64,000 nucleotides of DNA from Streptomyces sp. MH60 (GCF_002939385.1 NZ_MULI01000013.1:1-64000), one strand, 5' to 3'. Positions 51,685 to 60,820 are shown, counted from the stretch's first letter. Numbers and translations are program-made. Notes: generated by a model not told the origin, from the sequence alone.

Positions 51685-52059
51685 ATGTCAGAGCAGAAGG
51701 AAAGCGGTCAGAGGCTGGCCGGGCGCCTGTACGCGACGCTGCGGGTGCTCAAGTTCATCGCGGATCCCGACGGCAGCCCCAAGCCGACCGTGCGGGACGA
51801 GTTCAAGGACAAGGACAGTCCGCGCAGGCGTATCCAGGCACTGAAGCTCGACCTCTTCGAAGACCTCGTGACCGCCGTCCAGAAGGGCCGGCACGCGAAG
51901 GCGATGGCCGAGGTGTTCGGCGCGATGCCCGCCATGGTGCCGTTGAAGGAGGGCGATCTGGGGCACAACCTCGGCGTGCGCGAACTGGCCGAGTTCAACG
52001 CGGGCTACCGCGCCCAGCTCGCGACGCTCAAGGGGGTCCTGCCCCGGCTGCTCGGCTGA
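51685..52059 (+). CDS. Conserved hypothetical protein
   Basis: A 124-residue soluble, helical, strongly charged protein (MSEQKESGQRLAGRLYATL.., KDKDSPRRRIQALKLDLFEDL, ELAEFNAGYRAQLATLKGVLP). There is no signal peptide or membrane helix. The mix of basic N-terminal and amphipathic C-terminal helices could suit a nucleic-acid or protein-binding role, but no family is recognised. The ribosome site is poor. An identical-frame extension upstream is absent. Confidence 0.65.
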   Translation: MSEQKESGQRLAGRLYATLRVLKFIADPDGSPKPTVRDEFKDKDSPRRRIQALKLDLFEDLVTAVQKGRHAKAMAEVFGAMPAMVPLKEGDLGHNLGVRELAEFNAGYRAQLATLKGVLPRLLG

Positions 52060-52148
52060 CCTCCGCGCGCAGCGCGACCGCATGCCCCGGCTCGGCGCGC
52101 GTCCCCCCGCACGGGATGCACGGCTTGCCCCTGGACTGAGCACAGCCG

Positions 52149-52496
52149 GTGCCCATGGAGCATGGCCACGGCGGCGGCATGGGAGGCGCCGGCAGCGGTG
52201 AACTGACCGCCTACCTGACGAAGCACCAGGGCGGGGCCACGTGGCTGCCGGCCGTGTCGGGTTCGCAGAGCGCCGCGCAGCTCATCCTCGGCAGCGGCCA
52301 ACCGGTCATCTCCATGTGGGGCTGGTCCGGCACCGCCTCCGAGGTGACCCAGTGGATCCGCGCACACGGCACCGCCGTCGAGGCGAGCGGGTACGGCGGC
52401 ACCGCCCCCTCCGACACATCCGCCACGTCCGACACGTCCGCCACCTCGGAGAGCACGTCGGCCGTCTACCGGCTGGACCCCGCGGACGTGAACTGA
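52149..52496 (+). pseudogene. Stand-alone C-terminal remnant of a GT39-type mannosyltransferase
   Basis: The 115-codon frame begins with a His/Gly/Met-rich stretch (MEHGHGGGMGGAGSGE). It continues LTAYLTKHQGGATWLPAVSG, SQSAAQLILGSGQPVISMWG and VTQWIRAHGTAVE. This is the pattern of the small extracytoplasmic domain at the end of actinobacterial ArnT/YkcB-like glycosyltransferases (Gly/Met linker, then the xSQSAxxLxLxTGxPVxxxGG domain). The large catalytic membrane part is missing: a TGA lies in frame at 52137, just upstream, and nothing similar precedes it. Either a decayed gene or a domain kept alone. No ribosome site was found. Confidence 0.6.
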
Positions 52497-52514
52497 CCCA
52501 CGGCGCACCCGCCC

Positions 52515-52549
52515 CGGTGGCCCCCGCCCCTCACGGCCGGGGGCCACCG
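52515..52549 (+). terminator. Terminator hairpin after the GT39 remnant
   Basis: CGGTGGCCCCCG (52515-52526) pairs with CGGGGGCCACCG (52538-52549) around an 11-nt loop, 18 bp after the frame ends. Confidence 0.7.
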
Positions 52550-52646
52550 TCACGCAATCGACACCCTCCGTCCACCCCGTCTCCAACATGTCCATGTCAC
52601 GCTCGTCCCACAACTCCGTTCCACACGCGTAGATCGGACACCCCAC

Positions 52647-53459
52647 ATGCTCGCGATACGCACCCGGCGCCGGAAAGCGGCGGCCCTCGCCACGGCGGCC
52701 GTCCTCGCCGGTCTCGCCGCGCCCTCTCTCACGGCGAGCCCGGCCACGGCGACCACGACGACGAACACGGACTACGACGCGACGTACTACAAAGACGCGA
52801 TCGGCAAGACGGGCACCAGCCTCAAGTCGTCCCTCCACACGATCATCAGCGACCAGACGAAGCTGTCGTACTCGGCGGTCTGGGACGCCCTGAAGGCCAC
52901 CGACGAGGACCCGGACAACACCGGCAACGTGATCCTGCTCTACTCGGGCGTCTCCCGCAGCAAGTCACTCAACGGCGGGGACACCGGCGACTGGAACCGC
53001 GAGCACGTGTGGGCCAAGTCCCACGGCGACTTCGGCACCGCCACCGGCCCCGGCACCGACCTGCACCACCTGCGCCCCTCGGACGTCCGGGTCAACAGCG
53101 TGCGGGGCAACAAGGACTTCGACGACGGCGGCAGCGCCGTCAGCGAGGGCGGCGGCAGCCTCACCGACTCCGACTCCTTCGAACCCCGCGACGCGGTCAA
53201 GGGCGACGTGGCCCGCATGATCTTCTACATGGCGGTCCGCTACGAGGGCGGCGACGGCTTCGCCGACCTGGAGGTCAACGGCCGGGTCGACAACGGCAGC
53301 GCCCCGTACATCGGCAAGCTCTCCGTGCTCAAGGCGTGGAACGACGAGGACCCGCCGGACGCCTTCGAGGAGCACCGCAACCAGGTCGTCTACGACGACT
53401 ACCAGCACAACCGCAACCCGTTCATCGACCACCCGGAGTGGGTGGAGTCGATCTGGTAG
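52647..53459 (+). CDS. Secreted endonuclease I-family nuclease
   Basis: A 270-residue extracellular nuclease. The signal peptide RRRKAAALATAAVLAGLAAP.. is cleaved near ATA-TTTT. The endonuclease I core follows, with the beta-beta-metal site WNREHVWAKSHGDF (catalytic His) and TDLHHLRPSDVRVNSVRGN (metal Asn/His). Such enzymes degrade DNA or RNA for phosphate and nitrogen scavenging. The 3' end overlaps the NLR gene on the opposite strand by 38 bp. Confidence 0.9.
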   Translation: MLAIRTRRRKAAALATAAVLAGLAAPSLTASPATATTTTNTDYDATYYKDAIGKTGTSLKSSLHTIISDQTKLSYSAVWDALKATDEDPDNTGNVILLYSGVSRSKSLNGGDTGDWNREHVWAKSHGDFGTATGPGTDLHHLRPSDVRVNSVRGNKDFDDGGSAVSEGGGSLTDSDSFEPRDAVKGDVARMIFYMAVRYEGGDGFADLEVNGRVDNGSAPYIGKLSVLKAWNDEDPPDAFEEHRNQVVYDDYQHNRNPFIDHPEWVESIW

Positions 53460-55695
53460 ACGCTCGGCCCACGAGATCGTCCGGCGCGGGCGGCATCGCC
53501 AGGACCTCGGTGTACCAGGCGCGGGCCGCGACGGTCTCGGGGTGGTCCTCGCCCAGGACCGCGGCCCGCCCGTCGGCCACCTCGCGCGCGCTCTCCAGGG
53601 CCTGTTCCCGCTTGCCTTGGGCGTACTGGGCGCGGCTGAGCTGGATCAGCACCCCGAGGACCAGGGGATGGTCGTCCCCGTACCCCGCCCGTTGTCCGGC
53701 CAGCACCCGGCGGAAGAGATCCTCGGCCTCGGCGCCCCGGCCGGCGCGCAGGAGCCCTCGCGCCAGCGCGTCGCGCGCCCACACGGTCACCAGGTGCTCG
53801 GGGCCGAGACGGCGTTCGCACTCCCCCGCCAGCTCCCCGGCCGCCGTCGGGTAACCGTCGAACTCATCCTGCGCGAGACGGAGTTCCAGCATCTCGCAGC
53901 GGGCCTTGAGGGTGGCGACATGGTCCTCGCCTAGCGCCCGGCGGCGGCCGTCCACGACGGTGTCCAGCAGCGTACGCGCTTGCGCCAGGTCGCCCAGGCG
54001 GTGCAGCACCCGCTGCAGTTCGTAGGCGGCGTCCAGGGTGCGCGGGTCATGGGGGCCGAGCGTGCGCAGCGCGTCCTGGTGGGCCGGTCGCAGCAGGTCG
54101 GCGGCTTCGACGTACCGGCCCAGCCGGAACAGGACGGTGCCCTGGCCCGATCGGGCCTCGATGGTGGCCGGGTGCTCGCCCCCCAGGTGCTCCGCCGCCG
54201 CCTTCGCGGCGGTGGAGGCCAGGGCCAGCGCGGCGGTCCAGTCCCCCGCCTCGTACACCAGCCGCGCGAGACGGACCGCGAGCCGTACGGATTCCGCCGT
54301 CACCAGGTCGTGGCGACGGGACCGGTGCAGCAGGCCGGTCGCGTGCGGTGCCAGGAGCCGCACCAGGGAGCGGGCCCGGGACGTTGCGGCGCCCTCCTGC
54401 GGCAGCGCGGCCCGCAGCAGCCGGCCCGCCGCTGCCGCCAGGAGTTCGCGCTCCGCGTCGGGCACGCCCGCGGCGACGCTGTCCAGCAGGACGCCGTGGG
54501 CCTTCACACAGCGGTGCCCGTCCGTCTCCACCATCTCGATCAGCGAGTGGTCGAGGAGTGCGCGCAGGGCCGGTTCGACCCGGGGCGCGGCCAGCGGCGG
54601 ATCGAGGTGTCCGAGACCGACCCCGCCCTGGGCCGCCGGCATGAGCAGGGACAGCGGCACGGGGTCCGCCGCCCAGAAGGACAGCAGCCGCAGCAGGGCC
54701 GTCGCCTCCGGCAGGCCGCCGTCCGCCAGGCTGTCCAGCGACAGCTGCCAGGTACGGCCCACGAGATGGCGGGACTGTCCGCCGCCGGTCGCCGCTGCCC
54801 CCCGGTCGACCAGGGCCGTGGACTCCTCGGTCAGTTTCCGGTCGTACTCGTCCATGGACCACGACTCCAGCAGCTGGTGGGCCAGATGCGCCCCGGCCAG
54901 GGTCAGCGCCAGCGGCAGGCAGCCCAGGCGCCGGGCGACCTTCCGCGCGGACTCCCGCGTGCCCGCGTCCGGAGCCAGGTCACGCAGGACCAGCGTCGCG
55001 TCCTCCAGGGGCAGCACCCCGAGCCGGTGGCTGCTCGTCGCCGGGGCGCGCCACAGCGCGGAGCTCGCGTGGCGGGTGGTGACCAGCACCGTGCCCGAGG
55101 GACTCGGACGCAGCCAGGAGCCCTCCTCCAGGATGGCGGGGTCGTCGGCGTTGTCGAGGACCAGCAGCCAGGGTTGTGCCGAGTGGTCCAGGTAGTGCCA
55201 GACCAGGTCGGCCGCGGCACGCCGGCCGCCGGCCGCGGCGGCCAGTTCGCCGGCCGCGGCACCGCGGTCACCGGCGACGGCGAGCATGCCGGCGCGCAGG
55301 GAGACGCGTTCGGAGGCGTTGACCCACAGGCCGACCCGACCGTGGTCCCGTACGGCCTCGGTGAACAGGGCCTGGGCGACGGCCGTCTTGCCGCAGCCGC
55401 CCATTCCGTGCAGGACCTGGATGTCGCCGCCGGGCCCGGCCACGGCGGCCCGCAGGCGCTCCATGAGGTCGGTGCGGTCCCGCAGGACACCGGGCGCGCG
55501 ACCGACCAGGGGCATGCGGACGGAGTCGGGAGCGGCCTCGCGGGGTTCGGCCGGGCCCGTCCACGGGTGTCCGAACAGCGGCGCCGAGCCCGGGGCCCAG
55601 TGGTGGACGTGTTCCTCGATGTACTGGTCGCCACCGGTCTGGTAGATCCGGGCGCTGCCCGAGGCGCGGCCCTCCATCGGCCCGGGAACGCTCAT
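53422..55695 (-). CDS. NLR-type NB-ARC/TPR ATPase with N-terminal amyloid-like motif
   Basis: A 757-residue STAND NTPase. Residues 10-28 are the motif RASGSARIYQ-TGG-DQYI. A short spacer leads to the NB-ARC module: Walker A HGMGGCGKT (Lys103), Walker B PWLLVLDNADD, sensor TVLVTTRHAS and the GxP-like LGCLPLALTLAG. The C-terminal third has about six TPRs of kinesin-light-chain type (LGGEHPATIEAR, LGPHDPRTLDAA, LGEDHVATLKAR, LGPEHLVTVWAR, YGDDHPLVLGV, LGEDHPETVAAR). There is no own effector domain. The start overlaps the stop of a small helical protein that ends in the same motif, so the pair probably signals through motif contact. A role in defence or self-recognition is inference. Confidence 0.88.
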   Translation of the reverse strand: MSVPGPMEGRASGSARIYQTGGDQYIEEHVHHWAPGSAPLFGHPWTGPAEPREAAPDSVRMPLVGRAPGVLRDRTDLMERLRAAVAGPGGDIQVLHGMGGCGKTAVAQALFTEAVRDHGRVGLWVNASERVSLRAGMLAVAGDRGAAAGELAAAAGGRRAAADLVWHYLDHSAQPWLLVLDNADDPAILEEGSWLRPSPSGTVLVTTRHASSALWRAPATSSHRLGVLPLEDATLVLRDLAPDAGTRESARKVARRLGCLPLALTLAGAHLAHQLLESWSMDEYDRKLTEESTALVDRGAAATGGGQSRHLVGRTWQLSLDSLADGGLPEATALLRLLSFWAADPVPLSLLMPAAQGGVGLGHLDPPLAAPRVEPALRALLDHSLIEMVETDGHRCVKAHGVLLDSVAAGVPDAERELLAAAAGRLLRAALPQEGAATSRARSLVRLLAPHATGLLHRSRRHDLVTAESVRLAVRLARLVYEAGDWTAALALASTAAKAAAEHLGGEHPATIEARSGQGTVLFRLGRYVEAADLLRPAHQDALRTLGPHDPRTLDAAYELQRVLHRLGDLAQARTLLDTVVDGRRRALGEDHVATLKARCEMLELRLAQDEFDGYPTAAGELAGECERRLGPEHLVTVWARDALARGLLRAGRGAEAEDLFRRVLAGQRAGYGDDHPLVLGVLIQLSRAQYAQGKREQALESAREVADGRAAVLGEDHPETVAARAWYTEVLAMPPAPDDLVGRASTRSTPPTPGGR

Positions 55696-55754
55696 CGTTC
55701 GGTGATGTGCTGGTCGCGCCCGGCCTGGTAGATCCGGGCACTGCCCGACGCGCG
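55618..55754 (-). repeat. Duplicated motif-coding segments in the NLR pair
   Basis: The 51-bp segments 55618-55668 (start of the NLR gene) and 55704-55754 (end of the small gene) are direct repeats with about 8 differences. They encode the shared RASGSARIYQ..G..DQ..I motif in both proteins. Their offset is 86 bp, and the gene boundary lies between them. Confidence 0.85.
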
Positions 55755-56111
55755 GGCCCGCAGGTGGACGGAGCGCGCGTCCGCTTCCTCCGGCATCGAC
55801 GGCGCCAACTCGTCCAGGAGGATACGCAGTTCGTCGGCGACTTCGGGGCGGGCGAGCAGCAGGCGCCGTACGCGTCCCTGCCATTCGGCGGTCAGCCCGG
55901 CCTCGGCTTCGTCATCGCCGGCCCGACGTGCGAGGAGCAGCTCCTCGCGGCCCGCTTCCAGCTCCTCGCCGACGCTCTCGGCCCTGGCGGGCTGGAAACG
56001 GCGCCACAGGGCGACCATGCCGTCCCTCGCCGATTCCCAGGCGTTCGTGACCATCAGCGTGACGACGGTCGTGCCCGCCGTCCCCGCCAGTGCGGCGATC
56101 TCCGGATCCAC
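55692..56111 (-). CDS. Small N-terminally hydrophobic protein with C-terminal amyloid-like motif
   Basis: A 139-residue protein. Residues 6-24 are hydrophobic (ALAGTAGTTVVTLMVTNAW). A helical charged domain follows (EELEAGREELLLARRAGDDE, VRRLLLARPEVADELRILLDEL), and residues 120-139 are RASGSARIYQ-AGR-DQHITER, ending the protein. The last part repeats the N-terminal motif of the downstream NLR ATPase, to which it is coupled by a 4-base overlap. N-terminal hydrophobic helix plus C-terminal motif fits a pore- or membrane-acting effector of the Bell/HeLo kind, but this assignment is inference. The GTG start has an AGGGGGG site. Confidence 0.8.
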   Translation of the reverse strand: MDPEIAALAGTAGTTVVTLMVTNAWESARDGMVALWRRFQPARAESVGEELEAGREELLLARRAGDDEAEAGLTAEWQGRVRRLLLARPEVADELRILLDELAPSMPEEADARSVHLRARASGSARIYQAGRDQHITER

Positions 56112-56170
56112 GGTCCCCCCTACGGCCGGCTCCCGATCCTAGGCTCCCGGGCGGCCGGCGGCACAGGGTT

Positions 56171-57862
56171 TCAGTCCGTGTGCGTCGGCGCGAACATCCG
56201 CAGGACGGCGGGGAGTACGACGACCGACGGGCCCGGCGTCGCCAGGGCCTTCGCGAGGTCCCGTTCCAGGGTCTCGGGGCTGGTGCGCACGCCGGGGACC
56301 CCGAACGACTCGGCCAGGGCGACGAAGTCGGGTCCGGGCAGGTCCGTCGCCGTGGCCGTCGGAGTGCCGAAGGCGTCGGTCATGTACGCGCGCAGGATGC
56401 CGTAGCCGCCGTCGTCGACGACGAGCCAGGTGACGTTCAGGTCGTACTGGCGGGCGGTGGCCAGCTCGGCGACCGAGTACAGGGCGCCGCCGTCGCCGGA
56501 GACGGCCAGCACCGGGTGGGTGGGGTCGGCGGCAGCGGCGCCCAGGGCCGCCGGGAAGGCGTAGCCGAGGCCGCCGGAGCCCTGGGCGGAGTGCATGGTC
56601 CCCGGGGCCTTCGCGTCGAAGGCGGACCACGCCCAGTAGGCCAGGACGGTCATGTCCCAGAAGGAGGGGGCGCGGGGCGGGAGGGCCTCGCGTACGGCGG
56701 CCAGGACGTCCTGTTCCAGGGTGAGTCCCTGGGACGCGATGCGTGCGTGGACCCGGTCCAGTACCCCACGGACCCGCTCGGGGGCGGCCGAGTCGGTGCG
56801 CTCCCCCGCCGTCTCCAGCAGGGCCTGGAGGGCGAGGCGGGCGTCGGCGTGGATGCCGAGGGCCGGGTGGTTGGACTCCAGCTTGCCGAGGTCGGCCTCG
56901 ATCTGGATCACCCGGCCGCGGGGGGCGAATGTGTGGTAGTTCGAGGAGAGTTCGCCGAGGCCCGAGCCGATCACGAGGAGGACGTCGGCGTCCTCCAGGA
57001 AGTCCGTCGTGTGGCGGTCCTCCAGCCAGGACTGGAGGGAGAGGGGATGGGTCCAGGGGAACGCGCCCTTGCCGCCGAAGGTGGTGACGACGGGGGCCTG
57101 GAGCCGCTCCGCCAGCTGCCGCAGCTTCTTGGCGGCGTCCGCGCGGACCACTCCCCCGCCCGCGATGATCGCCGGGCGCTCGGCGCGGGTGAGCAGGTCG
57201 GCGGCCACGGCCGTCAGCTCGGGGCGCGGCGGCAGTTCCTCGGGGAAGGTGTCGCCGCCCGTCACCACGGGGACCGGGGTCCGGGCCAGCAGGACGTCCT
57301 GCGGGATCTCCACCCACACCGGGCCGTGCGGGACGGTCAGCGCCGAGACCCAGGCCTCCGCGATGGCGGACGGGATCTGGGACTGGGTGCGGGCGGTGTG
57401 CACGGACTTGACCACGCCCCGGAAGGAGGCGGCCTGGTCGGGGAGTTCGTGCAGGTAGCCGTGGCGTCCGCCGCCGAGGCCCGCCGTGGGGACCTGGCTG
57501 CTGATCGCGAGGACGGGCGCGGAGGCCGCCCGCGCCTCCTGGAGCGCGGCCAGGGAGGTGAGCGCGCCGGGGCCGGTCGACAGCAGCAGCGGGGCCGCCT
57601 CGCCGGTGATCCGGCCGTAGGCGTCCGCCGCGAACCCCGCGTTGTTCTCCACCCGCAGGCCGATGTAGCGCAGATCGGAGCGGCGCAGGGCGTCGAACAC
57701 GCCGAGGGCGTGCTGGCCGGGCACGCCGAAGACGGTGGTCGCGCCGAGGGCGGCCAGGGTCTCCACGACCAGGTCTCCGCCGATGCGTCCGGGGGGAGGA
57801 TTCAGCGCGGCCTCCGTCTGGGCGGCGGTCGGACGGAGTTCCAGGTCGTGGTCGTGGGTCAC
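56171..57862 (-). CDS. Thiamine-diphosphate enzyme (acetolactate-synthase-like)
   Basis: A 563-residue ThDP-dependent enzyme of the acetohydroxyacid synthase/benzoylformate decarboxylase superfamily. The conserved Glu lies in [18 protein letters not shown]. The ThDP/Mg motif is [13 protein letters not shown], with the Asp/Asn segment [12 protein letters not shown] (GDG ... D-D-G-G instead of the more usual N-N). The gene is coupled by a 4-base overlap to an agmatinase-like ureohydrolase gene. The reaction is not known. The pairing with a ureohydrolase recalls CeaS and the amidinohydrolase of the clavulanate pathway, though this is only an analogy. Confidence 0.87.
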   Translation of the reverse strand: MTHDHDLELRPTAAQTEAALNPPPGRIGGDLVVETLAALGATTVFGVPGQHALGVFDALRRSDLRYIGLRVENNAGFAADAYGRITGEAAPLLLSTGPGALTSLAALQEARAASAPVLAISSQVPTAGLGGGRHGYLHELPDQAASFRGVVKSVHTARTQSQIPSAIAEAWVSALTVPHGPVWVEIPQDVLLARTPVPVVTGGDTFPEELPPRPELTAVAADLLTRAERPAIIAGGGVVRADAAKKLRQLAERLQAPVVTTFGGKGAFPWTHPLSLQSWLEDRHTTDFLEDADVLLVIGSGLGELSSNYHTFAPRGRVIQIEADLGKLESNHPALGIHADARLALQALLETAGERTDSAAPERVRGVLDRVHARIASQGLTLEQDVLAAVREALPPRAPSFWDMTVLAYWAWSAFDAKAPGTMHSAQGSGGLGYAFPAALGAAAADPTHPVLAVSGDGGALYSVAELATARQYDLNVTWLVVDDGGYGILRAYMTDAFGTPTATATDLPGPDFVALAESFGVPGVRTSPETLERDLAKALATPGPSVVVLPAVLRMFAPTHTD

Positions 57863-58827
57863 TTCGAACGGGCCTCGGCGATCTGGCGGGACATGAGGGT
57901 GGTCAGTTCGTAGGCGGTGTGGGACGCGGCCACCGACGTGATCTCCGCGTGGTCGTAGGCCGGGGCGACCTCGACGACGTCGGCGGAGACCAGGTTGCAG
58001 GAGGCCAGGCCGCGCAGGATCTCCAGCAGCTCGCGGGAGGTCATGCCGCCGGCCTCGGGGGTGCCGGTGCCCGGGGCGTGGGCGGGGTCGAGGCAGTCGA
58101 TGTCGATGGAGATGTACAGCGGGCGGTCCCCGATGCGCTGCCTCAGCTGGTCGGCGACCTCGTCGGCGCCGCGGCGGTAGACGTCCGCCGACGTCACGAT
58201 GCCGAAGCCCATCTTCTCGTCGTCGGTGAGGTCCTTCTTGCCGTACAGGGGGCCGCGGGTGCCGACGTGGGAGAGCGCGGAGGTGTCGAGGACGCCCTCC
58301 TCCACGGCGCGCCGGAAGGGGGTGCCGTGCGTGTACTCGGCGCCGAAGTAGGTGTCCCAGGTGTCCAGGTGGGCGTCGAAGTGCAGCAGGGCGACGGGGC
58401 CGTGCTTCCTGGCGACCGAGCGGAGCAGCGGGAGGGCGATGGTGTGGTCGCCGCCCAGGGTCATCAGGCGGGCACCGGTGCCCAGGAGGTCGTCGGCGGC
58501 GGCCTCGATCGTCTCGACGGCCTCGTGGATGTTGAACGGGTTCACGGCGATGTCGCCGCCGTCCGCGACCTGGGCGAGGGCGAAGGGAGAGGCGTCCTGC
58601 GCCGGGTTGTAGGGGCGCAGCAGGCGGGAGGCCTCGCGGATGGCGTTGCCGCCGAAGCGGGCGCCGGGCCGGTAGGAGACGCCCGAGTCGAACGGCACGC
58701 CCACGACGGCGACGTCGGCGGCGCCGACCTCGTCCAGGCGCGGGAGCCGGGCGAAGGTCGCGGGCCCGGCGTACCGCGGGATCCGGGAGGAGTCGACGGG
58801 ACCGCGGGGCGTCTCGTTGCTGCTCAT
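57859..58827 (-). CDS. speB: Agmatinase/guanidino-acid ureohydrolase
   Basis: A 322-residue Mn-dependent ureohydrolase that releases urea from a guanidino compound. The metal ligands are complete: [17 protein letters not shown] and [19 protein letters not shown]. The N-terminal region fits agmatinase/guanidinobutyrase-like enzymes, with agmatine to putrescine as the default reaction. It is the first gene of an operon with the ThDP enzyme. The ATG at 58827 has AAGGAAGG upstream. Substrate is inferred from the family and could also be guanidinobutyrate. Confidence 0.9.
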   Translation of the reverse strand: MSSNETPRGPVDSSRIPRYAGPATFARLPRLDEVGAADVAVVGVPFDSGVSYRPGARFGGNAIREASRLLRPYNPAQDASPFALAQVADGGDIAVNPFNIHEAVETIEAAADDLLGTGARLMTLGGDHTIALPLLRSVARKHGPVALLHFDAHLDTWDTYFGAEYTHGTPFRRAVEEGVLDTSALSHVGTRGPLYGKKDLTDDEKMGFGIVTSADVYRRGADEVADQLRQRIGDRPLYISIDIDCLDPAHAPGTGTPEAGGMTSRELLEILRGLASCNLVSADVVEVAPAYDHAEITSVAASHTAYELTTLMSRQIAEARSK

Positions 58828-59036
58828 GTACTGCCTTCCTTCTTACGCTTCGTCGCGTATGTACTGCTGCCGTCCGACTGTACTGGTGAGCGGGGCAGCC
58901 GGTCGTCGCAGACTAGATGGCCCAATTGCCGCCGCGACATGTACATTCCGTCCATACGCGCGCCGGGGACTGGTGGAATCGGCTATCCCGCCGGGACCGG
59001 CTGCTGTCCGGACCGGGGCTGCCTCACAATGGAGCC
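58828..59036. other. Divergent promoter region of agmatinase and phosphatase-like genes
   Basis: About 209 bp separate the two divergent starts. The agmatinase gene has a ribosome site; the phosphatase-like gene has a CACAAT box 8 bp before its ATG and no ribosome site, suggesting a leaderless message. No palindrome stands out. Confidence 0.45.
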
Positions 59037-59825
59037 ATGCCGATACCCGGGACACCCAGCCGCGCCGAACTCGCCGAGCACCTCGTCAGGACGCGTATCG
59101 CGGGCGACGTCGCCACGCCCCGCGAGAACAACCTCTCCCACTACCGGAAACTGGCGAACGGCGACCGGGGCTTCTGGCTCGGTCTGGAGCTGGGCGACCG
59201 CTGGAACGACGAGCAGGACGTGCTCGCGGTGATGGCGGAGCGGGTCGGCGTCAACGACGACCCCGAGCACCGCTACGGGCAGGACACCATCGACCCCGAG
59301 CTGACCGTCGCCGCGCTGGAGCGGATGGCGGGGCGGCTGCGCAAGGCGGCCGACGGCGGGCAGCGGGTGCTGTTCGCGACCGGTCACCCCGGCGGGCTGC
59401 TCGACGTGCACCGGGCGACGGCCGCCGCGCTGCGGGCCGCGGGCTGCGAGATCGTGGTGATCCCGGAGGGGCTGACCACGGAGGAGGGGTACGTCCAGCA
59501 GTTCGCGGACGTCTCGGTGCTCGAGCACGGGGCCTCGCTGTGGCACACCCACTCGGGGGAGCCGATGAAGGCGATCCTGACCGGTCTGGAGCGCGCGGGC
59601 CGTCCGCTGCCGGACCTGGTGGTCGCCGACCACGGCTGGGCCGGGTACGCCGCCCAGCACGGCGTGGACTCGGTCGGCTACGCGGACTGCAACGACCCGG
59701 CCCTCTTCCTCGCCGAGTCCGAGGGCACCCTCCAGGTGGCGGTGCCGCTGGACGACCACGTGGTCAGCCCGCGCTACTACGACCCGATGACGGCGTACCT
59801 GCTGACGGAGGCCGGGCTGAAGTAG
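59037..59825 (+). CDS. Conserved phosphatase-like protein
   Basis: A 262-residue protein that many Streptomyces annotations list as a phosphatase. I recognise it as a conserved family from its PRENNLSHYRKLANGDRGFWL start and ATGHPGGLLDVHRATAAAL, VADHGWAGYAAQHGVDSVG and DDHVVSPRYYDPM segments. The last two contain the most conserved Asp/His, consistent with a metal-dependent hydrolase, but the reaction is not established. The ATG at 59037 was chosen because a CACAAT box precedes it closely; earlier in-frame starts give unlikely sequence. Confidence 0.7.
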   Translation: MPIPGTPSRAELAEHLVRTRIAGDVATPRENNLSHYRKLANGDRGFWLGLELGDRWNDEQDVLAVMAERVGVNDDPEHRYGQDTIDPELTVAALERMAGRLRKAADGGQRVLFATGHPGGLLDVHRATAAALRAAGCEIVVIPEGLTTEEGYVQQFADVSVLEHGASLWHTHSGEPMKAILTGLERAGRPLPDLVVADHGWAGYAAQHGVDSVGYADCNDPALFLAESEGTLQVAVPLDDHVVSPRYYDPMTAYLLTEAGLK

Positions 59826-59834
59826 CCCGCGCCC

Positions 59835-60815
59835 CTACGGCCAGGGGTTCAGCCCCTCCGAGCGGCGCTGCGCGAAGCCCGGCGTCGGGTCCAGGTAGAC
59901 CCGGCGCACCATCGGGAACTCCTCCCGCAGCCGCTGCTCGGCCCGCTCGCAGGCCCACTCGATCTGCGCCGCCGTCGACACGTCCCGGAAGTCGACCTTG
60001 GCGGCGACCAGCGCCTCCCGCGGCCCCTGCACCAGGGTGGTCAGCTCCAGTACGGCCTCGATGTGCTCGACGGCCACCAGTTCCGCCCGCATCCGTTCCC
60101 GCACGGAGCGCGGCAGCGGGCGGCCGACGAGGAACTCGGCGTTGGAGCGGCCCAGCACCCAGGCGACGTACAGCAGCAGGGCGCCGATGCACAGCGAGGC
60201 GGCGCCATCCCAGACGCCGGAGCCGGTGAGCTGGCCGCCGAGCAGCCCGCCCGCGGCCAGCAGCAGGCCGGCCAGGGCGGCGGAGTCCTCCATGACGACG
60301 GCCTTCACGGCGGTGTCGGGGGTGCGGCGCAGATAGCGGCCGAAGGACACCCGGTGGCGGTCGGCCTCGCCGCGGACCTGCCGCAGCCCGGTGCGCAGCG
60401 AGTAGCCCTCCAGGACGAAGGCGACGGCCAGGACGATGTACGACACCAGCGGGTCGCCGAGGTCCTCGCCGTGGGTGAGCGTGTGGATGCCGTCGTAGAG
60501 GGAGAAGACGGCGCCGCCGACGAAGGTGGCGACGGCGGCGAGCAGGGCCCAGATGTAGCGCTCGGGGCCGTGGCCGAGGGGGTGGTCCTCGTCGGCGGGG
60601 CGGACGCTGCGTTTGAGCGAGGTCAGCAGCAGTACCTCGGTGACGGTGTCCGCGACCGAGTGCGCGGCCTCGGACAGCATGGCGCTGGAACCGCTGATCA
60701 CGCCGGCCACCGCCTTGGCGACGGCGATGCCCAGATTGGCGAAGGCGGCGACGAGCACCGTGAAGGTGCTGTCGCCGTTCTTCTCCGCCTCCGCCGTGTC
60801 CCCGGTGTCCGCCAT
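59835..60815 (-). CDS. Cation diffusion facilitator family transporter
   Basis: A 326-residue CDF transporter, six helices, exporting divalent cations by proton antiport. The metal site is seen in SEAAHSVADTVTEVLLL (helix II), and the partner site is in helix V (VKAVVMEDSAALAGLL). The cytosolic domain (VEHIEAVLELTTLVQGP..) lacks a long His loop. Note that helix II has HSVAD and helix V has EDSAA, a variant of the usual HxxxD pair. It lies only 5 bp after the thioesterase gene, so it is cotranscribed. The metal (Zn, Mn or Fe) is not determined. Confidence 0.87.
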   Translation of the reverse strand: MADTGDTAEAEKNGDSTFTVLVAAFANLGIAVAKAVAGVISGSSAMLSEAAHSVADTVTEVLLLTSLKRSVRPADEDHPLGHGPERYIWALLAAVATFVGGAVFSLYDGIHTLTHGEDLGDPLVSYIVLAVAFVLEGYSLRTGLRQVRGEADRHRVSFGRYLRRTPDTAVKAVVMEDSAALAGLLLAAGGLLGGQLTGSGVWDGAASLCIGALLLYVAWVLGRSNAEFLVGRPLPRSVRERMRAELVAVEHIEAVLELTTLVQGPREALVAAKVDFRDVSTAAQIEWACERAEQRLREEFPMVRRVYLDPTPGFAQRRSEGLNPWP

Positions 60816-60820
60816 GCCCC

